From assembly GCA_030248225.1 (NCBI GenBank), contig JASANE010021313.1:27417-91416 (forward strand): a stretch of 64,000 nucleotides of DNA, in the 5' to 3' direction. This document shows, one piece after another, positions 45,640 to 57,000 of the stretch. Within the stretch, counting starts at the first letter, position 1. Every line of letters begins with the position of its first letter. The notes under the pieces are model-generated. The model was not told the DNA's origin. It worked only from the letters and a program-made list of their open reading frames with translations, and searched no databases. The DNA is from Trileptium ribeirensis (lineage: Eukaryota > Nematoda > Enoplea > Enoplida > Thoracostomopsidae). The position numbers and the translations under genes are program-made.

Positions 45640-47457
45640 GTGACGTAGCGGAGATTGTGTGTTGTAGGGGTGACAGCTTTTAAATTCTGTCTGTGTTTGA
45701 TCGGTCATAACTCGGGAACGACTTAACCGATTTTCAAGATCTTATCGATTCAGATTCGAACCGGCATGCTCGATTTCCTGTGTGCGCATCGAGCGTTTTT
45801 TGATTTAACTTTTGGTTCCGGGGTCAGAGGTCAAAATGGGTTTTTACGCTATTTTAGTGCCCTTCACGGAAGCAAGGATATTTTTATCTTAGCTTTCGAA
45901 TTTTTTTCTGGTTGGTTTTATTTCATAGTAAAATGATTAATTCCGATGTCTCTTTTTTCTTTTTCGATTAAGTCTCCGGTTCTGGAGTTACGAAATTTGA
46001 GACATGGCACTCTCGTGGTTGCTCGACCCAAAATTCGAAAATTTATTTTGACGTTCTGGGTGGCTGAAAAGTTCACTTGGGGTTTTGGGTGTGGGGAACT
46101 CATTGCCGGTGTTGGTTTTGCTCGAACACTAAACTCATTGTAAATATCTAAAAAGGCATGAAATATTCGTGCTGGTCTCCAACCAAACCATCGAATTCAG
46201 CGTACCGAAAACCTTATTGTCCATTCTTGGTGCCTTGCGCGCAATACATAAAAAATGAAAACCCACTACAATTTCAAAATTGGGTAAAACTTTGAATCCT
46301 CTTGATAGGTATAATAATAGTCAACTTCGGCTTTTGGTATCAAAACCATTGTATCCAGCGTGCTTGATGATCCATTAACACTTATAAGGAAAAATACGCA
46401 ATAACATGCCGAAAATTTAAAAATCGCTATTCCTGGCAAAGGGACGATGAATCATATTCGATATCACAGCGGCCCAGGGAGTGATTCCATAAAAAAGTCG
46501 TGATCAGCAAAACTGTAGAGCTAATTCTGTTGGTGGTATTGGTTTTTTGATGAGAAGCTGTGTGGGGAGACATGCTCTGCAAAATCTGGTGCCCATATAC
46601 TTGCCATTTTGACTCGGAAAATGGTGTCGAAGCTGTTAGCATACAACTAAAAAGAACATCCTCATGACTGTTGCTATCGAATAAAAACATTGATCGAAGT
46701 CTATTTACCCGAAGATGAGTTATGAATAACAGAAACTGACAAATAGGAAATTTTCAAGATTTTTTAACGCCCTCAGGCAAAATACCGCTCGCTTCGTTTC
46801 AATTATGGCATATACATATGGCTTTGTATGTGCTGAAGAAATATTACTCTCACATTGTCTTCAATAAATATATTGTCGTGAAATTTGTGTATTTGTTGGA
46901 GTTTGAAACCGCTCAGCTCAAGGTTTTTCAGACATTTTTATTTTCGTCAATATCTATTCTTCGAAGTATACGCAGGATGCCAACGACCATGGAGGACCTG
47001 GAAAATTAAATGTAACCGTGAAAAGGTAGGAGTTTAGCTCAAAACGTCAAACCGGAAAACTGATATTCAAATTGGACAAACTGGCGTGAAAACAATACGT
47101 TTAAAATGTTTTGTACCTATTTGAAAAAATTATTCATCGCTCCGAAATGCAAAAAAAGTCAAAATTCCGTGTTTTAAAGAGATACGCCTTAGATAAATAA
47201 TCCTTATTAAGTGACCTCAAGAAGGCTGGGAAAACAAAACTAAATGTCTCACCCGTTGATACAATTATTGTTTTCATCGTATTCAGCAGCCCTGAAACCC
47301 TAAATATTTTAAATCTCTTTGCGTACCATACAACTAAAGTGAAAAATTGACATGATATTTTGTAGTGTTTTAGAGGGTCCCGTTTCTCGATCTGGCGCCT
47401 CTAACTATGGTTGTAACGTAATGTTGGGGACCCCAGCGTGATAAAATCTTCTAGTTT
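45640..47457 (+). repeat. Most complete family R copy (R-B, lead, R-A, R-C)
   Basis: R-B at 45,640-46,128, lead at 46,135-46,290, R-A at 46,390-46,810 and an R-C-like stretch at 47,260-47,700 lie in one orientation, giving the best order for the family. R-A ends CCGCTCGCTTCGTTTCAA. The last part continues into the left arm of the giant inverted repeat, so the outer arm sequence itself belongs to this family (compare 30,555-30,720). No protein-coding capacity is recognised. Confidence 0.75.
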
Positions 47458-48129
47458 TTCAGAAATGTTCTAGTTTGTGTCGGTTTTCTTCTAATTTTGG
47501 TAGGAAATCATTGGAGCAGCGCTTAACACAAAGCTAGGTGTACAACTATATTCTGTTACCCGTCAAAAATTACAATTTGCTAAAATCCATCGATATGATG
47601 TAGAATTAAGCGTTTCGGCAGAATTATTAATATCGCAACAAACTTTCGAAATATGTTTCGCTCAGTGAAACTCCCAATTGAAATTTTGAAAATCCTGGCT
47701 CAGGTACATAGCTAGAAATTTTTCAACGATTGCTTGTCTTATCGATCAATATTTCATCTCTCAGCCCGACACACCACTGAGATGAAGACGCCTTTCACTA
47801 TACATTCCAGAGTAAACTACGTGGCAGCGAATGTACACGCCATGCTTCGAACATAATCCAGATACTCTCTTAGTGTTCGATGTTCGGTGGGAGTTTGTTC
47901 GTTCCAAATCCGACAGTGATTTGTGGCACAGATTGATCATGTGTTTCTAAATGCAATAAACGTATAGTGTATTTAAGAATCACTTATTGGCTTTAACAGC
48001 TTACTATTTTTTATTCGTGTGGCTCCAGAGTTTTCGTTTGGTTTACAAACTATCGGGGGTTGAGGAACTTAAAAAAGTGGAGTTTAGGTTTGAATGTACA
48101 ATAAAAGTATAGCAGTAAAAGCACCGTTG

Positions 48130-48395
48130 ACTTTTTAGGCGTGTTCACAATGCAGTGTTCAATTCGATCCGAATTTGCATGTAGAGTGTTCACACTGCAT
48201 CTGAGCCGATGCGATAGAACATGCAAAATTTTATCGGAGCCGAACCGGATGACATAGTGTCAAAAATACATACGGACAAGTGTACCTATATGGTAAGCGT
48301 AGAGGTGGTCGTATCAGGTCGGATGCAATGTGAGCACAAATCGGAATGGATCGGATAGGATACAGTTGGAATACGGCCTGAAGTACTAAAGTTTA
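48130..48395. mobile_element. Candidate MITE inside the left arm
   Basis: TGTTCACACTGCATCTGAGC near 48,188 is inverted relative to the complement of CGGATGCAATGTGAGCACA near 48,321. A related GTGTTCACAATGCA lies near 48,142. GGATCGGATAGGATAC and CGATCCGAAT add to the imperfect symmetry. The words resemble ends of hAT-type miniature elements. The reverse copy is at about 63,085-63,325. Boundaries and target duplication are unclear. Confidence 0.35.
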
Positions 48396-50355
48396 TGCGA
48401 CTATTTTATAATAATTTTTGTCTCGACGATCTCAGGGTGTGAATATATTGTGGCGGGCCCTTTTAAAAGATATTTTGAAGGAACATTTGTCAACCAAAAA
48501 ATCCTACTGCAGTAGGAGATTGGTGCGGTATATTGCCTTTACTTTAAGCGAGCTGAAGGACTGCCTGGTAGATCATAGCAACCGTGAGATATCTGTATTG
48601 TTACTAATATGTTACCGAAATTAAGATGGCTTAATACGGAAGACGATAAACCTGCCGTCTTCACTCTTGTCGGACAAAGTAGCTAATGTAGTATTATTAT
48701 ATATAGAGTAGCACTCCAAAAAAAGCAAATTTTTCGCTAACCGTTCGCGAAAAAAAAACAACTTTTCTTTTGCTATTGTCGAACCGTTCGTGAATATTTG
48801 CCGAGCGATTCGAGAAAAATTTGTCTTTATTTCTGAGTGTCACTGTGCGAAGAGATTTTAATTTATGACTACTGACTCACAGTGCGCAGTAGCTTTTAGG
48901 TATGTACAAAAAATTTCAAGTAATATAATTTGTAGGTAATTTCTCTGTTTATCAATTACAGTGTTCGCCTGAGATGACTGTCGCGTTATAAACGAACTAC
49001 CACCAAACAAATTTACCTATCCTCTGTACATGTCTGGAATAAATTGGAAAAATGGGCAAAATTTTTTGCACAACAATTGAAATTTATCCAACAAAGCTCG
49101 AAGGAAAAGTTCTTGTTTCTGCAGAGTACTTGTGCTAATGTTACTGTAATTTCATTGTACTATTAACAATAAAATAGTTAATATTTTCTAGCGCCGACTC
49201 AAAGATTGCGATCAGCCGGAAATTAATTCACGGAATATGAAACTTTATATGGAAAGTTTTATCAAGTACGTGTTTAATACCATCCATTTAAAAAGTTCAG
49301 TTTTATAATGCTTGCGATCTTCCACTAGTAGTAGCTGATGGAGCCCAGGGACTATAGCGGCATGTCTGTTAAAGAATGGTTTATCATATTTCCGATTTTC
49401 CTTGTCAGCCGAAGTAGAGGCGAATTTTTGGTTCATAATGAAGTTTTGTAAACAATATTGTCAATTATTTCTTGTGGAAATATTGACGCAAGCAATATGT
49501 ACGATGGCATTGCACTAGGAGAAACAAAAAATTTGCTAAGTACCACGTATCATGATCACCGTTGTTTATCAGTAAAAACGAAACATGCCGCCCCCTCTCA
49601 ATTTAGAGAAACAATATTTTGTTTAAATGACTCAATCATACATAATGTATCGGATTGAGTGGCAGTTTTACTTTGGCTTAATGAATTATTGTTTGAAAAA
49701 TGCTAGTTTTGAGTGAAAATCAAATATTATAGTAGCTAAAAACCTAAAATCTGGAGTTAAGTTGGTAAATTTGCAAAGAGGCATTGTTTTTGTGCATCAA
49801 AGGAAGAAATGAAATTTATTAATATCGTCCTTTTGCTATGGGCTAAATAAAACCACATGCTTCTCTTAATTAGGTCTTGGCTGCTATTCAAAAATACCGA
49901 TTACCGATAACAATATTTACTAAAGCGATATTGGCAAATATATTCATGTATACCCTTATATGTTAAAACGTATGTATCATTTAAATATATTGTATTGTAA
50001 AATATATACGTACTATTTGGGCTAGTGTCTTTGTACGGCACGCAGAAGAACCCAAGAAGGTAAACAAGTGGCACACATGGTCCACAGCGACCACTGCATG
50101 GCAGTCAGCAAATTTCCCGGGTCTGTTACATTTCGTTGCGCTGCGGATCAAACCTGATGACCCTGAGATACATGGTGATATGAGCACAATATCGATGGCT
50201 TTAATTATCATGAGAGGTAGGGGACGGCGAAAGTCCTGCTGCGATGACTAAAGTACGGCGGTTGCCAGGCTTGAGGAGCTGCTTGTGGATCCGAAATGCA
50301 CGAGGTACACAACAGATGGTCGCAGATTGCCTGAACGGGTGACAGCAGGCTGAGG

Positions 50356-50387
50356 TACTGCATAGCACCTTGCAGTGCTATGCAGTA
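50356..50387. repeat. Perfect 13-bp hairpin
   Basis: TACTGCATAGCAC pairs with GTGCTATGCAGTA around CTTGCA. The partner arm has the same hairpin near 61,046-61,077 with one stem mismatch. Confidence 0.85.
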
Positions 50388-51194
50388 TCAGACCACTGCC
50401 CACCGTAAGTTGGAGAGGCCCAAGAAAAGATGGGATAAACAAAGCTTGGGCCAACGAGGCGCCACTCAAGTGATAAGAAAGCCAAAATCAAAATGCCAAT
50501 CACTACGTGGAACATTTCGGACAGCGCTCGCTTAATATAAAAACGCGAGAAACGCTCGTCTTTGATTTTTGAAGAGTTGGAAAGATATGGTGTCGCCTTC
50601 GTCGCTCTATGTTTCTGTTTATATGTGGAAACTAATGAATTTGGTTCGTAATTTTCTAGTTAGTTTCAACTGCTACCGTTTGCGATATCGATATATATCG
50701 GCGTTTTTGATGTTTCAAAAATACCAACATCGAAATTGCACTTATCGGCCGATACGGATAATTGGACAAGCTTTACTTTTAATGTAGTGTAGCTGCATTA
50801 TTATCTTTCCGTTTTCAAGGTGCCGCTTAAATTCGAAATGGGCAAAATTATGCCATTGCCGGATTCTTTTCAGAGATGGTTTGGGTGTAAAAGAAAGTTT
50901 TGTACGTTTTCTGGTTGCTTAAAATGTTAGTATTTCTGTGTAGCCATGTTCTGTCGCCACAGAGTAAGTTAGCTCTGTCGCTCCGTTCCCTTGCGGTGTT
51001 CTAGTAACCAGGATCTATAGTTGCAATTTATTTTTGTATTTAACGTTTTAGGCGCTCAGATATGGTTTCGTTGCTAGAACGAGAACGCCCCAAGTAAGTT
51101 TGCTTTTTTGTTTGTTTGCTTTTTCCTTGTTTTATTGTCCTAAATTTTGCTTCTTACTATTTATAATACTAAGCGCCTAGGTCGGCCAATTCCC

Positions 51195-51400
51195 AACGAC
51201 CATAAACTGGGCTCTAAATTATGCCAGAGGGGCGCCTGATTGACAAGACAAAAACGGTTAAAAATCGTGTCAAAAACACTGCCAAAACGCTTTTTATGGA
51301 GAGAAAAGCGATTTTTCAGCAAATTTTGACAAAATTTGCGAATTTGAACGGAATTTTGGTATGCAAGCTTTATGTACTTTGGACCGATTAGAAATAAAAA
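51195..51400 (+). repeat. Family E repeat, left-arm copy
   Basis: Matches 6,850-7,075 and, reversed, 60,040-60,245. It includes ATGCCAGAGGGGCGCCTG (51,218), also reminiscent of family F. Confidence 0.75.
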
Positions 51401-52654
51401 CAGCAAGCAAGCCAGAAACAGAATCTTTATGCCTAGCTATGCCTCTATTCATCTTTATGCCTCTGTTTGTAATTCTGTTTTGCCTTTTGCTTCTTTTTTC
51501 AACTGCCGTTGAAGATCAATTTTTACTTTACTTCGGAATAGACTTCGAGGCGCTTGGTTATAGGCATACTGCTGCAATAATTTTAATTAAATTAGTTCTG
51601 TGTGACGTCGTACTATTAGATAACTATTATGTGCAGACTACATTAATTCATATTCGTGTAATAATTTTTTGGGATCATGCCAAGTTTCCCCCAAATTACA
51701 GTTGCGGTAATACTTGACATGCCTACCTCAGGGGATAATGTTAGTACCTAATACAAAATGACAGGACAGAAAATCTTGATGATCAATTCTGAGACTAGGC
51801 TTAGGATTGCTGAAAGAAACTTTGACCATCGCTCAAGGGAAGTGGACTAGACATAATCCACTCGGTGCAGCAGCTTGACATGATTTATCCGTTTTTTTGT
51901 GTGTTTTAGTTTTGACACACTGCTAATTTCGGGAGCAAAATCGCAATTTCGCGATATCAGTCGTCAAACGTCCGAGGCAATGGATCCGCGCGTTCATACG
52001 TTGCTACTGATTGACGGCGTCAGCGATGTTATGTATGAAGCGGTAAGAAGTGAAGAATAGTTTATCATGTTTTTAATAGTGTTTTCACTACTACTGGTGT
52101 TTCCGAGAACTTCTGAAAACCTTGTTGGTTGCAATTACCTTTGGATGGACGGGTGTCCAATGTTCTGCACAGTTCACGTTGCGAGTCGATGATTCGGATC
52201 TTCTGAACATTTTTGCTTGGAATTTCCTTTTGCCTCGGGTCGATGGAACGCCAAGTTTTGTACAGCGACCTTGGTGCTAGAAATTAGTGTGAAGGACCAA
52301 AATCACTAAAGTCAAAAAATATCTCAGAATGGTATCCTATCGTAGTGAAACCGAATCTGTAAAGTTATAAAATTATTGTTTGCTTGACTCTTGGGTTTTG
52401 ATATAATTACGTATGACTTTTTGGGCTGACTCAATTTGATTGATTAAATAGTCAAACTTTGTGAGACCGCGAAAAATATAGCAAAGCAAGCTATTTGGCT
52501 TAAAGATGAAGTCAAATATTTCGTTTATTTTAATGTTTGTAGGCGGTATTTTCTAAATAAATTATTCTTTGGCGATTATTTCTCAGCGATTTGGTTCCTT
52601 AAAATACAGTAACGGCGAGAAATAAGTGCAAAAAATAATCGATCGAAATATAAA

Positions 52655-52686
52655 TTGATATCGATTAAACAAAATATCGATATCAA
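52655..52686. repeat. 11-bp hairpin TTGATATCGAT/ATCGATATCAA
   Basis: Perfect stem around a nine- or ten-base A-rich loop, present in both arms (reverse copy near 58,746-58,777). Nearby GATCGAAATATAAATTGATATC adds further ATCGAT words. Confidence 0.75.
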
Positions 52687-53209
52687 TTTTGATGAAACCA
52701 AATTTTCAACTGATTTTGCGATTTCGATTGCTCTTATTTTGGTCGGTGGCTGTACATTTTTTGTGATCGCAAAGTTTGAACTGCGATTATTTGTGGCGTA
52801 TTTGCTGAAGCTAGCATGCATCCAGTATATGCTGATATTTTTTTTCACACAACTTTCATTGTCATAACGAAAAAACTGCTAAAACCATGGCTTATGACAA
52901 CTGATCTGACCGTACAAAATGACTATTTTTCCGTATTTCCGACTGTTAAACTGCCAACGCACTGTAGTACTGCCGTTGGCGGCTACTGATAATGTAATAA
53001 GCAGCGGTTGCATGGTTTTAGTGTTTACGCTCGCACAAACGATCCCGCTACATATGTCTACATTGTTTTTGAACTCTACTGAAACGCAATTACTCTGTCG
53101 TTACATAAGACTTTGGTACAATTTTTCATCAAGTAGCCATGTAACGGCAAAACGCAGAAGATAACTTTCATTATGCGCCAGTTTTACTTCAACCGCAATG
53201 ACGTGGGTT

Positions 53210-53275
53210 CTTTTCTCGCTGAAAATTTTGCCATCGGGCATGATTCGGGCCCCGTGGTTTGGAGCAGGAGGCGCT
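53210..53275 (+). repeat. Family F short repeat, left-arm copy
   Basis: CTCGCTGAAAATTTTGCCAT then CGGGCATGATTCGGGCCCCG. The reverse counterpart in the right arm is at about 58,165-58,230. Confidence 0.7.
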
Positions 53276-53344
53276 GCAATTGGCCTCGAGGCATAAACTC
53301 AATGTCTTAACCAGCCTTAGAAATCTTAAAAATTTCGGAATTCA

Positions 53345-53720
53345 ATGTATGGTTTTTTGGGTCCACAGGTGGGTCTGGACCCAAAAAATTTTTGCTGGAC
53401 CCAGGGCAGTTTCGACTTCGGAGACAGGGGGTCTGCTAATAAATTCTATTACAAAGTATAGGCTTTCAGCCGTTTGTGCTAACATCTGTATACAGTTGCT
53501 TGCTGCTGGTTTCAGAGATGGCTCTCTTCGCTTTTCCTGGCTTCGGACAGGCAGAGAATTAATAATGTCAAATTTCGTTTCGTAATTATGTTTCTTTATT
53601 GTGTAAAATTTCGTGAAATTCTCTAGCCAAAAATTGTAAGTCTGGACCCAGCGTTTAAGGTCTGGACCCAAAAAAAATTAGCTGGATCCAGGGCCCATTT
53701 TGAAAAAACCCTGATTCAAT
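53345..53720 (+). repeat. Family D repeat with GGACCCA hairpin ends
   Basis: The left end holds a perfect 13-bp hairpin, TTTTTTGGGTCCA (53,353-53,365) with TGGACCCAAAAAA (53,376-53,388), followed by GCTGGACCCAGGGCAGTTT. The right end (53,640-53,705) repeats the parts: TCTGGACCCAGCGTTTAAGG, TCTGGACCCAAAAAA, GCTGGATCCAGGGCCCATTTTG. The unit is therefore a roughly 250-base core between two related modules. Copies: 6,126-6,600 and, reversed, 57,725-58,085. Confidence 0.85.
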
Positions 53721-54435
53721 GTTTTAATGGAAAACGCTAAAATTTGTTATGCTTGAGACGCTGTGTGAAAACGTATACATTGAGGTTTAAAACAGTGTTT
53801 TAGCGATTTTGTACTTAATTTAATCGTGTTTTAGGTTTACAAAATTTTTCAGTAAATTTAACAGAATTTTTAGCATTCCAAAGGGTTTTATTGCAAAAAT
53901 TTTGTCGCATTTTAGTGTCAAATGGGTATGTTTTAGGGCGGCAGCTAAAACTGTTGCAAGGGGATTAAAATTTTTGTGTTTTGGCACGAACGGGTTGCCA
54001 ACCAGTTTTTGTCGGGAGGTACCGAAAAATGCCGGAGGCCCACACCTTCTCCCAATTCAGAAAAGTCACATAAACAATGGATATTATTACGCTTCCTATT
54101 TACTTGTTGCATTTCTGAATCAGGGGCTTTAGGTGATACTGCAAAATTTAATAATGTAAAGACAATAGTGGCTAGGAAGTCTTGAGTCGCTTACGAATTC
54201 CAAGCGGTGTTGTTATCAACAGACTTGTCTTAAATCAGAGCAGTTTACAGTTACAGTTAAATATCTTCAGTGATTTGCCCTGTCGGGACCGGATATTGGG
54301 CATGTTAACTTTAAAGGTTATAATAAAACAGCATGCCTTGGGTTTAGTCTGATGTTTACAATACTTGACTGCGCTCAGAATTTGCGCGGCTAATATTTTG
54401 TAAAATTAGATAATAATGTCTGCTGCATTTTATCG

Positions 54436-57000
54436 TCATAACTCTTAAATTTGAACTCGCGGAGGGTACAAAATACTATGTGCATATATACTATTGCGTA
54501 CAGTGCTTATAAAATATTGTTTCTTCAATATTGTAGCCTTTCAATTTGACGCGGGCGCTTGTCCTGTTCTGTAAAGGCTGTGGAATGTGTAAGTTGTTGT
54601 TTTGTTAATAGCAATGCAAATTATTCTGCCATAAATGATTGTCGAATATGATTTTGTGAACGTATTACATAGACACAAGTTCGCACTCGGATTTTGCTCG
54701 CAAATATCAACAGCGAAACGTAGTAATGAATAGTTATTATTATTGTCTGCTAGCTATGTTATTATACTGAATTATACTAGTAACTTTATCGAGATTGCAG
54801 AGCGTAGTGAAGCGTACAAAATTAACACCGGCAATAAGTTTCCCATGCTCGAAAACCCCCAAGTGCAAGCTACCAGCCTCCCTGGACGTCACAATAAAAT
54901 TTGAAATTTCATGTCGAGCAACCATGGAAACATGGATCGAACAGCGAAACCAACGCCGGCAATGTGTTTCCCATGCCCGAAAATCCCCGAGTGAAACTTT
55001 CCAGCGTAATATAAAGATAATTTTCTTTGAATTAGACGCTAGTTTGATACCATTTGAAGTATCAAAAGTCTCTGTACACTAGAATTATGTAATTCATTCT
55101 TCGTTAGGCTGAGCATTCTGTTTCAAGCATGACAGTATAGTCGCTTTCCAAATATAATAAATATAATATAATATAAATAAATATAAATATAATAAATTTG
55201 ATATGTTTTGATATGAAAACTGATCGTGTGTTCTAAATGTTTGATAATAACTATGCACCAATATAAGCAGGACGTTGACATTTTTCGTGGGTCAGGTCCC
55301 GTGTACCTAATTCGTCTGTCATTCTACTGTAGGTGTTAAATATAGATTTTGCGTTGAAACGTCGCGATGGGGCCCAGAGTTATAGGATGAACACTAAAGA
55401 TGTCTTGAAATAGAGGAAACTTAATCTGCAGTTCACCACACTACCTTGTCTGTCTCAAACTGGGTGTCGGGAAACCCCTCCACTCTTCAGATTCCTCTGT
55501 TTATTTTCCCGCTTGCCCGGAACTTTTCTTGTTGAACTAAATTCATTTTTATATCGCGCAATTCACGTTTCATGTATAAATATTTTTTAATATTAATTAC
55601 TACTGTCTCTAGTACTAAAACGCTGTTTTTTTATTATGACAGTTAGAAAATCCGGGAAATGTGAAAATATCTAGGAGGCAGAACATAATTTTGTTACACT
55701 GCTCCAAATTTTTTTCGAGAACGAACATGGAGATCCTTCCAACGTACCCCGCTTTTCATGAAACGGGGCAGGCCAGACAACGACAAACTTAAGTATTCAT
55801 AAGGGGATCAATTATTGGGTGGCGTGGAGTATAATCTAGCGTTATTCGTTCACCTCAGGGCAACTACAGTTACAACTACTGTCTAGCATATTCTAATAGA
55901 AATATACAAAACCGAAATATTTACACGAGAACATAATGCCACCGGGACAATCAGGCTATCCCTGTTATATCTTCTCACCATGCACGTTGCAACGTACGTT
56001 TGCCCTAAGAACCTAGATTGGCTAACGCCAGGGCCGGTTTCACACGTTCCAATCTAACCGACAACGCTGAATGAATGAATCGACACTTATTCTTAATTAT
56101 ATCTTTTAACCCAACAACAATTATTGTTATGATTGTATTTTGTTCTATAATATGGCATTTTTAAAACGCAACGGTGTGTGTTTTAGCAGGAGGAATTTGT
56201 GTTTGATGACTTCTGGCTTATAGACACCGTATGCGCAGCAAGACGGGGCGGCTTACACTTTTTACGGCAACCCTCTCAATTTCCCCTAGCGCCCACACTC
56301 CATCATCCTACCAGCGTTTTCAGTAGAGTGTCGTATCCTATCGCATACGTAATCGTAAGTTAGTGCTCGTAAAGATATCTCGATAAAAATCTGAAAACGC
56401 TTAGTACCTAATTATTGTGTTTAGTCATAAACCATCTCTTTGTCATTACGCAATCATTCATACAACTTTCTCGGTCGTAACATTATTCGTTGCCATATAT
56501 CGGAACAGTTTTTTTGTTTAGGCCAATGACATGGGAAAGCTCGTCACATTATATTACCGTCGGTTGACAAAGAACTACACGACCGACTGTTGAGCACCGC
56601 AAAATAATAATTATGAAAACTTGTTTTACTATGAAATGAGTGAAATGCTTGAAAACGGGCCTGCACAGGTTCTCAAAATTTTAATTGTGACGTGATCATC
56701 CAGCGTAACGACAATATCTGGTTGTTACCCACATCACAAGCGTATTTTTGGAGTTTACCTACTCGGATAGTTTGTGCAATGTTATTTATTTGAGTAAAGC
56801 GTTCAGAAAAAACTCCGCCCCGCAGTCGTACATGTGATCAAAGTTCTCCGGAATGTTCGTCGTGTTTATGAGTTCGAGCTTTTAAACGTATGATCAATCT
56901 TAGCAGTGGTGGCGCTCACTGTGGAAACACTGTTTTTATGTAATAAACCAAAATTTGACTTTCAGTTACTTAGTTTGTCTGCCTCCCGCGACGCCCACTT
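54436..57000. other. Spacer (loop) of the giant inverted duplication
   Basis: This is the unpaired 2.56 kb centre. It contains a reverse partial R-B copy (54,795-55,010) and an AATATAATAAAT-type low-complexity patch (55,150-55,195). From 55,430 to 56,350 the sequence is more balanced in composition, with no recognised gene or repeat. Confidence 0.8.
54795..55010 (-). repeat. Family R, R-B tail, reverse, partly duplicated
   Basis: The reverse complement contains the R-B end twice: GGGTTTTCGAGCATGGGAAAC and GGATTTTCGGGCATGGGAAAC, each followed by TTGCCGG.GTT, about 130 bases apart. GTTGCTCGACATGAAATTTC corresponds to GTTGCTCGACCCAAAATTCG in the 45.6 kb copy. Confidence 0.7.

Larger units (their letters stand above)
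47457..54435 (+). repeat. Left arm of giant inverted duplication
   Basis: Over its whole length this arm is matched by the reverse complement of 57,001-64,000. Sampled blocks are nearly identical: 60 of 60 at 52,921-52,980, and three to four differences in about 270 bases at 53,041-53,310. The outer 500 bases and 51,280-51,350 are more diverged. The inner edge is the TGCTGCATTTT.TCG junction at 54,421-54,435. Because the partner runs off the window, the true outer edge of this arm may lie left of 47,457. Frames inside (for example 52,655-52,867) match in both arms only because the DNA does. Confidence 0.95.

Noticed and set aside
28111..46730. CRISPR-like regularly spaced repeats from the recurring GATGAGTTATGAGTGAC strings
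   Set aside because: The strings are many kilobases apart and are part of the dispersed family R; there is no repeat-spacer array.
52576..53164. Frames of 70-90 codons conserved between the two arms
   Set aside because: The DNA of the arms is nearly identical, so conservation carries no information on coding. Overlapping frames are open on both strands over 52,576-52,867.
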